From: Nymphaea colorata
Taxonomy: Eukaryota > Streptophyta > Magnoliopsida > Nymphaeales > Nymphaeaceae
NCBI RefSeq assembly: GCF_008831285.2
Contig: NC_045146.1
Span: 25,003,703-25,067,702 of the forward strand
DNA: 64,000 bases
Reading direction: 5' to 3'
In this document: positions 11,780 to 23,143 of the stretch, piece by piece
Layout of the letters: every line of letters starts with the position of its first letter
Position numbering within the stretch: the stretch's first letter is position 1
Position numbers and translations under genes: made by a program
Notes under the pieces: generated by a model
The model's input: the letters and a program-made list of their open reading frames with translations, nothing else
Told to the model about the DNA's origin: nothing
The model's database searches: none

Positions 11780-14150
11780 ATTTATGTAGTCACTCTCAAA
11801 TGCAAAATGAGAAACCAAGCCTCCACTAAGTAGAGGCCTCTTGGAAATAAAAGACAACCAGCACACAATTTAGGATCATGTCCAATCACATATAAATTAA
11901 AATAAAGGGACCACCCAAGTGCTAGAGGAATAAAAAAAAATTCAAGCCCTTCATTGATGACGTAAAAATGGATGGATAAGGAAATAGGTGGAGCCAGAAA
12001 TTAGAGGCCTCGGCTGATCCTTTTATGACAAAACTATACTACATAAAAGATATTAACTACAGCTACAATGAAACTAAAAATAAAGATGAAACAAATGAAA
12101 TTTATACAACTCGAAAAACAAGATTAGGTGAAGCCAAGGACATACAAGTATGCAACTTCGATAGAACTTTTCAAAAATATCACCTAGTGCTTGAAAAGAA
12201 ATAACCTAAGTTTGGGTTATGCATCAGACTAATGACTTAGCTTTAATCACTTGTCCCAAATGGTTTACCTCTCCGAAGACAAAAGGAAATGATAGATAAT
12301 TCATCACACTCAGCATGGTTGGACTAGGTTCGACTAGGTTCGAGGGGTTTCATCTATTTCATGGAAGGACTAGCAATTCGGTAATGAAATGGGCAAACAT
12401 TTTCAAGACCAAAGAGGGATTGGTTAGTTCCTCCTATGCCTAGGAAGCCTGAAAACATACAAGAGACGTCAAGTTTTTATTTTGAATTTTGAAATAGTTC
12501 AAAAATGATCAATTCAACTCATAAGCTTGAGTGCTCGTGTTGTGCAAATAATATAACCTTAATTTACCTATAGTACCATACAAGCATTAGGTTTTATCTC
12601 GCATCAATGTTGTCAAATCTCTAGAGGGAATGTCTTTCAACTTCCAGAATATGAACATAAAGGAATCATCCTCGGCATCCTAGATAATAAAAAAAAGGAG
12701 CAGTTATTGACCCCAAAATCGTACATCCATGAAAGATTGTCACATTCAATTCTTGCGAGTTCAGCCTTCATGTCATTTATCTCTTGGCAGGTACCTTTTG
12801 CTTTTTTTTTTCTTGTTTTATCTTCATTTTTTTTCTTTTGCATTTGGCTTTTTGCCTTTTGATTTTTTTTTCTTGTTTTTGATAATTTTTTTTAGGCCGA
12901 CCTTCACCTTTGAGGGAATACCTCACCACCCCAAAGGCTACTACGAAGTCCCACTGCTTTAGTGGTTATGTGTAGTTTTGTCACATGTCAAACCCGCTTC
13001 ACCTTACGGGTTTTCAACGAGACAAAAGTTCGTAAGTCATTATCTTCGCGAAGTAGACATAAATCACCTTTATGCCTACCCGGTACTCTCGATTATTGAT
13101 TCAGAGGAACGACTACACAAGCCTCGAGCCCATCTCTCAACTCTCATTTTACTACCTGCCAAGATCTTACAGAGCATTTTGGCTTCTCCCTCAAGATATT
13201 TTCCTGCTAAATCCTTGCAGACACTTGATCGCCAGAGTCAATAGCATTTCCTAATCTTGACTTTCTCAACTTCATAGGATTTTTCTTCACTACTCATGTC
13301 CATGATCTTTTCAATTTTCCTCTTCCATTGATGGACAACAAAAACTTGAATTCCACCTTCCACTTGTAAAGGTACTAAAAATAAAGCAAGGCACATCATT
13401 GTGTGAGAAAACACTTTCAAAATGTTTTTAAGCAAAACTGAAAAGTTTCTCTTTTACAAAAGTTCTTGACATCAAATGGTATATCACCAGGAGAAAGGAA
13501 CTATACTCCCTAAAGAGATGGATGACTGTAAAACTTGGCTGGTTAAAAAATCGAACTTCACCAATTCTCTCATCAAAGTAGGTTCTTCTATACAAAAGGT
13601 TAGTTTAAGGGTGATGAGTTCCCATAAAGTTGAGACTTCAATTGATTGAAACTTTCACAAATGGTTTGGGTTAAGTTCTTCTATCAAAACCACTAAAAGT
13701 TCAAAAAGAGGGATAAAACATTAGTAGCTAAAAAAGGAGGCATCGTAAGCTAAGGTCTCATTTTCATGATACAAAAATCCAATGCCCTAAATGACTCCAA
13801 GAATCACAATGTTGTTGTTGATAACCAACTAATTAGTTTCCAATATGGAACTTAAATCAAATTACACCTTGACCCACTAATCGGCTTACATGTGAATAAC
13901 CAAAGCTAATGCTTCTACAATCAACTCATTTTTTAGCACTGAAAAGGAACAAAGGAAACATCTCCAAGTCAAACTAATTATGTGCAGCTTTAAGTCCTTA
14001 ACACTAGAAAACCATTTACACATGCAAATGCATGAACAGAAACAAGGGTACTTATCTTCTGTTAATTTTACTGTACTCTTTAGTATGCTTTGTTCAATGA
14101 GGGAAGAAACGACAAGTAGACCAGCAATTGATGCCAGCATGACATCAAGA
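11780..14150. other. Intergenic, no gene recognised
   Basis: AT-rich DNA with a T-rich low-complexity patch near 12800-12895. Short open frames on both strands (for example 12637-12843 and 13238-13435, minus) do not resemble a known family. Confidence 0.4.
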
Positions 14151-14164
14151 TCCAAATCAAGGCC

Positions 14165-14332
14165 AGACATGAGATAATTATAAAAGCATGAAACATATGG
14201 CAGAAACATAGAGATGCTAGGGCTTTTTAAACTATGTACAACATTAATAGGAGTAGCACAGGAACATGGAACAAGTGATGACAAAACATATTCATAGAAA
14301 TTTTGAGTTGGACATGCCTGGACTGGACAAAC
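14165..14332. repeat. Copy 2 of a dispersed about 165-bp duplication
   Basis: Same-orientation partner of 9358-9525. It overlaps the 3' side of a minus-strand open stretch (14430-14227) that contains an internal short repeat of the word ACACAATT. No protein family was recognised for that frame. Confidence 0.8.
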
Positions 14333-14630
14333 ATTTGTGGAATTGTGTGACCTCTAGAAGATTCCACATTATCATTAGGATGGGGTCCACAAAATTGTGT
14401 GACCTTGAGCTGGTTGGCACTTGAACACAAAGGATTCCTTGTAGCCTGAACAATTCAAACAAATGCAATCCAATAAGACATATTGTATATTAAATGTTCC
14501 TGCAAATTGAAAAGTAAACACAATGTAATCAAAAGGTTCTTGCTTAATTGCCCTACCAAAATGATGACTTCTATGAAGAAGTCATAAGAATCATACAGGA
14601 AGAAGCAAGGACATCATTTATACAAATTTC

Positions 14631-14790
14631 CCATGCATAGACAAGCAACAAAAAGCTCAATTTTTTTATAACAACCCTTAGTCACTGAGAGCATAATGAT
14701 TCATAACACCCTTGCATAGACAAGCAACAAAAGCTCAATTTTTTTATAACAGTCCCTCAGCCACGAATAATGAAATGATCCATAACACGG
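14631..14790. repeat. Direct duplication, about 78 bp x 2
   Basis: GCATAGACAAGCAACAAAA, AGCTCAATTTTTTTATAACA and a following CATAACAC word recur at about 14634 and 14713, with substitutions. Confidence 0.8.
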
Positions 14791-14968
14791 TATTTGAGTG
14801 GCATCACTAGATTGGACAAATCATAACTCGCAGCTAAATGACCTCAGAACCATAAACTATGTCAAAGTTAAAAAACTTTTGTCTAGAGATGTAGACATGA
14901 AATCAGTGGAAAAAAGAGAGTTGCATGTGATTGCTAGATAAGCTAAGCTTCTCCCAGTACGTTGAATC

Positions 14969-16099
14969 TAGGGGTGAACACGAGCCGAGTCGAGCCCGAG
15001 TTCACCCAGCTCGAGCTCGGCTCGGCTAATGAAACTTCGAGCTCGAGCTCGGCTCGAGCTCGAAAATAACTCGACCGATGCATTTTCAGCTCAACTCGAC
15101 AGAATTTGTTGAGCTCAAGCTCGACTCGAAGGCTTGACAAACTCGTTTCTCTGCTTTTTCTTCCTCGCTTCCCCTTGCTCAACCACTGCCGTAACCCCCT
15201 TGCTCAACCACTGCCGTCGGTGTCACCTGCTTCTTCCCCACCAAAATCCATGAGAAGGGTTTCGAAAGCCCTTGCCCACTAAGCGAGGAACCCTCACCCA
15301 AGACAAGGGTTTCAAGTGAGGGTTTCTAAAACCATCACCTGCCCAAGCGAGGGAGTGAGTTGAGGGTTTCACTCACTCGCTTTGGGCAAAACCTTTGTCT
15401 CTGCCCAATCAAGGTTTCAAAAACCTTTACTTGGGCAAAAACTTTGCCTCTGCACAATCAAGGGTTCCAGAAACCCTCGTGGGCAAAACCTTTGCCCAAT
15501 CGAGAATGTGAGATCAGAGAGGGAGCGAGAGAAGGGGAGAGTAGAGGGAGAGGCTTGGGCGTAATCAAGGGTTCCAAATACCATCGCTTGGGCAAAACCT
15601 TTGCCCAATCTAGAATGTGAGATCGGAGAGGGAGGAAAAATCGGAGAGGGAGGTAAAAAGAGGGAGAGTGTGAGATCAGAGAGGGAGCGAGAGAAGGGAA
15701 GGGTAGAGGGAGAGACTTGGGCAAAACAAGAGAGAGTACCTTAGCATTATGCAGTAGCCTTTGAAGGATAGAGAATCGGTGGCTGGTGGCAGTGAGAGTT
15801 CATCAGAATCAAAAGAAAGCCAGTGAAGAGAGAGAGAGAGAGAGAAAAATGGGAAAGGGACGCAGCATCGATGGAAGGAGAAAGCGAGAGAAAAAAAAGA
15901 AGAGCAAAGTTACTCGAGCTAACGAGCCGAGTTGTGTTAATCGAACTTGATAAACAAACTCGAACTCGACTCAATAAATAAACGAGTTGAACCAGCAACT
16001 CGTTCTCAACTCATTGAGTAGAAAAGCTGGCTCGAACTCGAGTTCGAGCCGAGCTTTAACGAGCCGAGTTCGAGTTACTCGGCTCGTTGTTCACCCCTA
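14969..16099. mobile_element. Non-autonomous hAT-type DNA transposon, 1131 bp
   Basis: The ends are perfect 12-bp inverted repeats, TAGGGGTGAACA at the left and its complement at the right. They continue into long imperfect subterminal arms rich in GAGCTCGAGCTCGGCTCG. The element is bounded by an exact 8-bp target duplication, GTTGAATC, at 14961-14968 and 16100-16107; the 8-bp size and TAGGGGTG termini fit the hAT superfamily. The interior has no transposase. It is built from GA-rich repeats of a unit with GGGCAAAACCTTTGCCCAATC-like words (about 15360-15730). The intact target duplication and matching ends suggest a fairly young insertion. Confidence 0.92.
15360..15735. repeat. Internal repeat array of the hAT element
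   Basis: Several degenerate copies of a unit containing TTGGGCAAAACCTTTGCC, CAATCAAGGGTTCCA and GTGAGATCAGAGAGGGAGC. Copies lie near 15380, 15430, 15480, 15590 and 15670. The open frames over this array are by-products of the repeat. Confidence 0.75.
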
Positions 16100-17267
16100 G
16101 TTGAATCTCCTATCCATGGTTCTCAAGAAGTGAACAAAGTAAATCTATATGTTTCTTTGTGTGTGCTTCTTAGGTGTGCACTTTAATTGGATAATCAGAT
16201 CTTGTACTAGGTAAACAGCCAAAATTATCAAGCTCCCCTAACTGCAGTAATTTTTTACAAGTATATCATTCTAAAGGGTTAGAAAAATCACATTTGTGCA
16301 CTTAAAATGGCTTAAGATTGCTGTAATTTTGATCCTCAGTAGAAAAGCAATTTACCCATGGAAAACAAAAAAAGGGGCAGGAGAGAACACTATTCAAAGC
16401 TATATACCACAGGCCAGCAAAGTCAAAATTTCAGGTTCACGAGACCAACTAGATAAGTAGTATTTACCAATTTTCCTTCTTTCTTTGACATTTTTTTTTA
16501 AAGCAATTCAGCAAATAAAATTTAATCTGACCACGAAGAAACAAAAATAACTTTCTAGTTATGTCAGTTACTAATATTGAAGAAAACTAATCTACATTAA
16601 CTCATGATACCTGTCATGTCAAGAATAATGTTGGCATCATTCTATTTCTACCAATGTAGACAAAAGGGATAGGGGAAACCTAGGTAAGTCACCTAGTCAG
16701 ATGAAAGGAAAAAGGAAAGAGGAAAACCAAAAACGACAAACTGATTTTTTTTTTTTCAAAGAAAGTGCACAGTTACAAGTAAGATAACTACGTTCATTTC
16801 TGTTTATCAGGTCTTCATGCTGTTGTGAAAATTGTAAATGAATGCATTACATGGATTCATGGCCATGCAAAAATGTGCACCATATACATGGCTATGTACA
16901 GTTCACAAAATATGGGGACTGAGTAATTACAAAGAGCACAGAGGTTGTCCATTACTCACCTGAAAGACTTCTTGATTATTCACAAGGTATTAAGTCAGTT
17001 TTGCAAGAAAGTGAATGACAACTTATATTTTGACAAAGCAACTTCTCATGGCACCTGATGAGCCATCAATGAAATTCATCAGATGGTCCATGAAAAGTCC
17101 GCATATTCCAGAAACTATATCTATATGTGTAAGGAATGGATTCAGCCAGTCTCGTTTTCAACGTGCTTTTTTCATCCCCCCCCCCTTTCCCCAAAAAACC
17201 TTTTTGTTCTCACTTTGGAGGATCATAAGGTAGTCCTATGATGAAACTGGTTTAACTTGTTTTCCAG

Positions 17268-17270
<3 letters not shown>

Positions 17271-17323
<53 letters not shown>
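17271..17323. repeat. (AT)n microsatellite
   Basis: About 26 AT dinucleotides without interruption. Confidence 0.98.
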
Positions 17324-17324
<1 letters not shown>

Positions 17325-17688
17325 TGCCATGTGTTAAATATTGCTGCTAAAAAATCAATTTTAGCCATCCGACAGCCAGCATACAAATCTCTTGTGTACA
17401 CATATGTATGTATATTTTCCCATTACTGAAATATGCTTCTTCTAAGCTTCAATATCAAGAAAACTAATTATTTTTATGATGTGCTCTTGAGGTGCTCTAA
17501 TTGAGCTCATTCAGCTCTTGCTACCTTCTTTCAAGTGTGTAATTTCATCCACGGGGTGCATTCTTGCCTTGGAATCTTATCTACAAATACAGATGCGTCA
17601 AAGCGATGATGGTACAGATCTTTCCTTCCATGCATGCAATCCTCATACTTAGTTTTCTTGCTGCTGTCTTTATTCATTAGGTGATATA

Positions 17689-18807
17689 TCAAAGCAAAGC
17701 ATGTAAAAAGCCATTTGGTAGCCACCTATAAATACACACACACACACACATCTGCACATACTAAAGTGATGACAAGTTGAATGGACAACTCACCTTAAAC
17801 TCACATTGGTGGGAGGGTTCAGAATACTGGAAATATCCGATAGAAGGTTATTATGCAAATCTCTGTAATAAACAAATAAACTAAATTACATGTAGAACAA
17901 GAAACAACCATACGAAAATTTTGTCCGCTCAACTAACAGGTCTATGACCAGTGTTACTGGAGATAAATTTAATTTAACCTACCGACTTGAAGACAAAATA
18001 AAACATCATATGGACTATGGAGCAATAAGAGGGGCGTGACATTATGCCAACAAAAAAGCTCAAAAAAAAAAAAGACAGAACATAAATGAAAAGAAGTGAA
18101 AAACAACAAAAAAATTGAAAACATACACTATGAGCCGATCCTTGGAACCATAAGTTCTGTTCCCCCAAATTGTGCCTGGAACCATTCGACTGATTATTTT
18201 CCAGAGATCTGTAAAAGAATACCACTAGTAAGCTTCAGAAAATACAAGCATTTCAGAGTAAAAACACACAACCAACTCATTGACGATACTGCAGTGAAAT
18301 TGACAATATAAAAGCAACACCTATGGCTAGAAATCTTGCCTTTCAAGTTCGATGTGAGACGAGGGTGCTGAGAAAAATTTTGAGGAACAGTACCGACAAG
18401 GTAAGAAAAAAGCTAAAACCAAGGCCTGCAAGCTGCTTGTGAATCCTTGAAGCGAAACCTGAACAAGCCCCAAAACGAGGAAATAACCAAAAAAAAAAAA
18501 TCAGCCTACTCAGAGAAAGAAAAAGAGAGAGAGAGAGATAGAAGCCCTGGAATCAGTGTCAGGACTGATTGAGTTGGTCATGAGAAACAGTATGCATGCT
18601 GTTGCAGTTGCAGCGATTAGCTAAACCAAGAAGAACACGAGAGAGAGTGAGAGAGAGAGTACCTTTCTGGATGGTCGCTTCTGCAGACAAGGTGGCGGCT
18701 GCTGGACGGACGGTGGAAGGGAGACGGAACACAGCGAGACAGAGGTTGCTAGCACAATAGAAGGACAGAAAGGGCGTCTGCGTTGAAAGTTTTGAACTCA
18801 TTAACAT
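17689..18807 (-). CDS. Unidentified small protein, possible plastid/mitochondrial transit peptide (model)
   Basis: A four-exon model is consistent in phase: 18807-18663, 18208-18127, 17862-17794 and 17725-17689, giving 110 residues. Exon 1 (48 codons) is Ser/Thr/Ala-rich with few acidic residues, as in organelle transit peptides. Exon 2 reads DLWKIISRMVPGTIWGNRTY and on; exon 3 reads DLHNNLLSDISSILNPPTN. Donors are good, notably GTATGT after exon 2 and AAG/GTGAGT after exon 3. A second donor five codons earlier in exon 3 region (AAT/GTGAGT) would instead lead to a longer reading through 17531-17725. I do not recognise the family. The model rests on splice logic only, so the gene could have other exons or be non-coding. 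Confidence 0.4.
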
Positions 18808-19014
18808 TTGGAAACCAGTTTGAAAAAGAAAGTCACGAAATGGAAAGCGTTGGCCACATGGGAGACCGTTTCGCCACGTAACCATGACTTCCTAAATTGG
18901 AGACAAAGCGACCATCCCTTAATTGTAATAAAAAAAAACCTTAATCGTAATAAAAAAAAATTGTGGTTAGGCTTTTTCATTGTGAAATTGTCGTGGCTGA
19001 AAGCAATCAAATAA

Positions 19015-20280
19015 ATAATATCAATTGCGAAGAGTTATCACCTGACTTAATTATTATCATCGTGTTGAACAAAAAAAAAATCAGTTTAATCATTACCCTT
19101 TGTATGAAAAGCTAGTATCTTTCTAATACTTTCCGCATAGTTAACGAGATCACAATTCTTATGGCATGGTTATCAAGAAACGTGAAGGTTTATATTTTAG
19201 TTATTGTCATTTTAACGATAAAAAAAAACGAACGGATCATCGAAAAGAAAAAGACCTAGATGCATCAATAGCATCAGACCAGAACTCGCTCGACCTTCTC
19301 CTTGATTCCCTTGAGTATTTTTTGAAGTACAATGAAATTTGTGTATGAACCAGTACATACTAAAAAATTAGCCTTCAATCAAGCAAGGGCCGTCAATGTT
19401 CACTTCATGTTCTTGATCTCCATTCAACTCTTTTTCGCTATCGCTGTAGCTACTTATATATGAAGCTGTCCAGGGTAGTTTTTTCATTTTTATTGTTCTC
19501 AAATCAGTCGTGTATACTATTTTAACAAATTAATAGATGCAAAATGAACATCAATTTCAATTTAGTTGACAAAATTTCCTCTGTAGTTTGGAAGTTTTCC
19601 TTTAAATCCTAGCATACTTCTTAACTGTTAGGAGCTTTATTTGGTCTACCTTATTCAATTATTTTTTATGGCAAAATGATCATTTGTCTCGCTCATAAGA
19701 GTGAAAGGAACTCATCTTTTTGGTTTTTTATTATCACAAAGCCCATCTTTCTCCCTCTCACTCGCCATTCAATCTCTGGGAATCGCCTCTCCTCTCTCTC
19801 GCTCTCACAAAGAGCAACAGAGGAAGAAAGGGCATTGGTATGCCATACCTTCATTAGCAAGGGAGAATTTTCTCTTTCTTGTCCACTAATTGCCCCACTC
19901 TCCCACCGTCTCAGAAAGGTCACTGGTCTTGGTGTCGTCAATAGCTGGTCATTTAATTTTCTCGGGCCTTTAGGTTCTTTCTGTTGCTTAAAGATGATGA
20001 TTCAAACATTCAAAGAACTGTAGTAGTAATTGTTTAGGGGTCCATTGGTCGATATATCAGAAAGTTTTCCAGTGAAATGAAAACTTGGGTGCATATTTTG
20101 CCGAAAGAACGATTGTTTGCAAAGTTCGCGAAAATTTTCCATTTTCGCAACATTATGATGTCTCGTGTTTCTCCTTCGTGCAAAATTCTCAAATTAAAGG
20201 TTCCTTCGTTACCAATTTGTCAAGGAAAAGGTTTGCGAGATAACAAGGCAGAGGGCAAAGAGTTTTCGTCGTGCACATTA
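19015..20280. other. Intergenic to leader-like DNA, no gene recognised
   Basis: AT-rich to about 19735, then a pyrimidine-rich CT stretch (19740-19810) of the kind seen in plant 5' leaders on the plus strand. The open frame 19676-20023 has no recognisable domain. Confidence 0.4.
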
Positions 20281-20282
20281 CG

Positions 20283-20665
20283 ATGGAGTTCTTGTTCTAC
20301 GTCTTCTTTCCTTCTTTTGAGGAACCTGAATTTTCCTATCGCGAAAAGAAGGCGTTCTTCTACCAATTTTTCATAATCAGTTTCCTTTTTCCTGATTGTA
20401 CCATGGAGTTTTCTGCCAGTTCTTTTTGTTTGAAGGAGCCTGAATTTTCCTATCGCGAAAAGAAGGCGTTCTTCTACCAATTTTTCATAATCAGTTTCCT
20501 TTTTCCTGATTGTACCATGGCGTTTTCTGCCAGTTCTTTTTGTTTGAAGGAGCCTGAATTTTCCTATCGCGAAAAGAAGGCGTTCTTCTACCAATTTTTC
20601 ATAAACAGTTTCCTTTTTCCTGATTGTACCATGGCGTTTTCTGCCAGTTCTTTTTGTTTCTTGAT
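20283..20665. repeat. 114-bp minisatellite, about 3.2 copies, open in a plus-strand frame
   Basis: The word CCTGAATTTTCCTATCGCGA recurs at 20325, 20439 and 20553, a period of exactly 114 bases (38 codons). The last two copies are nearly identical; the first (from 20283) is diverged at its start. Because 114 is a multiple of three, the repeat is open on the plus strand (within a 173-residue frame, 20271-20792) and also on the minus strand (20594-20220). The plus reading repeats EPEFSYREKKAFFYQFF; the minus reading repeats LVEERLLFAIGKFRLLQ. Neither is a known protein repeat. Confidence 0.9.
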
Positions 20666-22880
20666 TCGCGCTTCTTTATCCGCTTCTTTGGAGTTGCTAA
20701 ATTCTGATGATCTTCTTCTTTCTTGCAGGAGATTGAAGTCAGGCTACCTCGATCTTGACATCTCATACAGTATGTATTTTGCTTGGAAGTAACTCATAAT
20801 CGATATCAGAAACTTAAAAAACACTGAACCAAGAAGAACTTGATCGAGAACAAGAAGAATTGATCGGAATAAGACAGCATCTCTCTACCGATGCAAACCT
20901 AACTTTAGCTTATGCGTGTTTCTAAGTTGTGAAGACGGCCCCGAATTCAGGCCAATGCTCGAACTCCTTTTCTTCTGAAACCCTGGATCAATCTGTGTCT
21001 GATCATTTCGAACCATTCCTTCCCATTCGTGCTTGGTGTTAATGCCGTAAAAGTTGATACCATGTCCCTTCTCTTTGCTTCTTTTCACAAGGTCTATTCC
21101 TGGTTGCTGCGGACACGTGGTGATCAAGATGGCGTCGTATAACCAGGTTCGACTTCTGGTAGCCACGACCAGCCAAAAATCTTTGTGAGATGGGATTGTC
21201 TGCACACGTCGGAGAGCGGTATCCTCTCACCATGCAGACTCTCTCGTGCTCTAGAGAGCCCCAATTATTTTCTTCAGCCATAGCGATCCATTGGTTGTTT
21301 TTCCGTCTCAGGAGGGTCGTCGTGTCATAGCGAGCCAGATTTGCAGGGAGCAGAGGGCACCGGAAAATCAGACGGTGCGGCGGAAGAAGATATGACGGTG
21401 AGATGCTTATCTTTTTGTCTTTTTAGCTCTTTTTCCATTTGCGCATTACACCCTCCTCTGTCGTACTCCCCATGTCACTCTGGTTGGAAGAAAACCCTCT
21501 ACAGGGGCAACCAACTTTTCCTTTCCGATAGCTGTTGGAGAATATGGAGACGATGCTCCTTCTCACATTCCTGCTCTCGTGATCCTGCCAGGGCGACGTG
21601 TACGCAGGCATGCGGGAAAAGGGTGACAGCGACGTGGTGAAGGCTCCTCTAGCCCGAGATCAGAAAAAGGGGAAGTTCTAATTCTGAGAGCAGTGGTACA
21701 TGAACGACGCTGTCCCTTCTATATCCAGCTATAGCCGCTGTGTGTATCAGAATCAACATCATGATCGATTGCAGTTTTCTCTTATTAATATCGGGCATCT
21801 ATTGGCTTGTATCAGCCGAAATGCATACAAAATCTTGCGCGATAATAAACACATGCAATGGTTCTAGTATTGTCAAAACCATAACCAAGTTTCCACTCAT
21901 TAACCAAAAATGAACCTTGGTTCATTTGAATCCCAAATTGTGCTAAATATAACGTCAAGTAATTACTGAAAAACAAACTAAAATGTGGTTTCTTATACGA
22001 CATTCTCAGCTAATTATATCTGTTTGAGCCCTAAAAGACACTAGTTAACAGGGAAGATCGTGTATCTTCTTGTTTCATCTCAAGGAAGTGAAGAGAAGCT
22101 TCGGTGGAGGATAATTTGGTCAATTAATTCAACGCAAAAGGTTGAAACTGGCGTCACCATGACCCATTAAGCACGGCCGTGATGGTGACTTCTGCCACGC
22201 AGTCATCCTTATCTACTAAAGACATTCTAAAACAATCCTAAATTGTGTAGATATTGGAAACTCCACCTTATATTAGTTAGTTTTACACAGTAGTTTTCCA
22301 GACCAACCTTTTTGTAAGGGGCCCACAAAATGGTTTGGGTTCAGCCTTCGTTAGCCGACGCTTCTGGTTAACCATCAAATTCTGAGAGTGAAGGGCAAAA
22401 ACGTGGTACCTGCAACAAACCAATTCATCATCATCGATCGACTACACAATATGACAACAATTCAGGTTATCTTACTAACATTTAAGAAGTTAGACAACCA
22501 GTTATGGATGCAACTCTATCTTTATAATCTTTTCTTGCAATCAAGTATGATTCTGATAACGATTTCTAATATATTTAGATGTCTTAAATGTTACCCTTTG
22601 TTTATACCAAATTGTGCCAAAAGGTGTATTAAGACACGGATTTCGTTGCCTTATTCGTCTCGGCTGTCATAACTGGGCCTCTTACACAAGTGTAGAAAGG
22701 TTGCATATAGTGTAATTAAAAGTGATTTTTTTTTTCCAACCCTATAAGACAGGGCAGTTCAATAAATTCCCGAAAGTACAGGGACCAGAAATGCGAAAAT
22801 CTCTTCAATAATTGCTCCGAATATCGCCACTATAACCAAGGACAGCACTGCAAAGATAAAATCCCCTGGGCTGAGAACGC
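20666..22880. other. Region without a recognised gene
   Basis: Plus-strand sequence at 20725-20770 follows a TTTCTTGCAG acceptor, so it could be part of an unidentified transcript together with the minisatellite. Minus-strand frames at 20885-21281 and 21423-21611 are Arg/Ser-rich and match nothing I know. From 21700 to 22880 the DNA is AT-rich and featureless. Confidence 0.35.
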
Positions 22881-22883
22881 AGC

Positions 22884-22886
<3 letters not shown>

Positions 22887-22916
<30 letters not shown>
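22887..22916 (+). repeat. (GA)n tract directly upstream of the KKGG protein
   Basis: About 15 GA dinucleotides ending 14 bases before the ATG at 22931, very probably in the 5' leader. Confidence 0.9.
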
Positions 22917-22917
<1 letters not shown>

Positions 22918-22930
22918 AGGTGGAGCGAGG

Positions 22931-23143
22931 ATGGAAAAGCGAGCAAAGCAGCCGCACATGAAGCCATCGGAAGCACCGAGGAAGGATCGGAAATCGGGTA
23001 CAGGGACGAGCGGGGCGCCGAAGAAGGGAGGCCACGGCGGCAAGTTCACATGGTCCGGCGACGAGGCCCACGTCGGAGGGGAGGAACCCATCGTCGCCAT
23101 CGACCGCAAAGACCCCAACTACGTCGATCCCGAAGATGCGTGA
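22931..23143 (+). CDS. Small KKGGxGGKxTW-motif protein, 70 aa (MRF/PDCD4-type N-terminal motif only)
   Basis: Single-exon 70-residue basic, Gly-rich protein. The central stretch PKKGGHGGKFTWSGDE (about residues 30-45) and the end DRKDPNYVDPEDA match the short motif KKGGxGGKGTW...DPNDPNY. That motif precedes the MA3 repeats of plant MRF/ECIP1 (PDCD4-like) translation-regulating proteins. No MA3 domain is present here, and the stop is followed directly by UTR-like DNA with AATAAA-type signals near 23272-23291. Small stand-alone proteins of this form exist in plants as conserved proteins of unknown function. High GC within the frame compared with its flanks supports coding. A longer frame on the opposite strand (22759-23118) is its shadow. 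Function, beyond a possible link to translation, is inference. Confidence 0.82.
   Translation: MEKRAKQPHMKPSEAPRKDRKSGTGTSGAPKKGGHGGKFTWSGDEAHVGGEEPIVAIDRKDPNYVDPEDA

Noticed and set aside
15360-15724. Several 60-88-residue frames on both strands
   Set aside because: They lie inside the GA-rich repeat array of the hAT element and arise from its periodicity.
21117-21160. GGTTCGACT with a preceding TGGTGATCAAG-like word, as a tRNA-derived SINE promoter
   Set aside because: The A-box match is weak, there is no A tail and no second copy was seen.
20885-21281. Two overlapping minus-strand frames of 106 and 80 residues
   Set aside because: No domain, no splice context, and they overlap in different frames; chance openness is likely.
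22759-23118. 119-residue minus-strand frame opposite the KKGG protein
   Set aside because: It is a GC-rich shadow frame. The plus-strand frame has the recognisable motif and normal leader.
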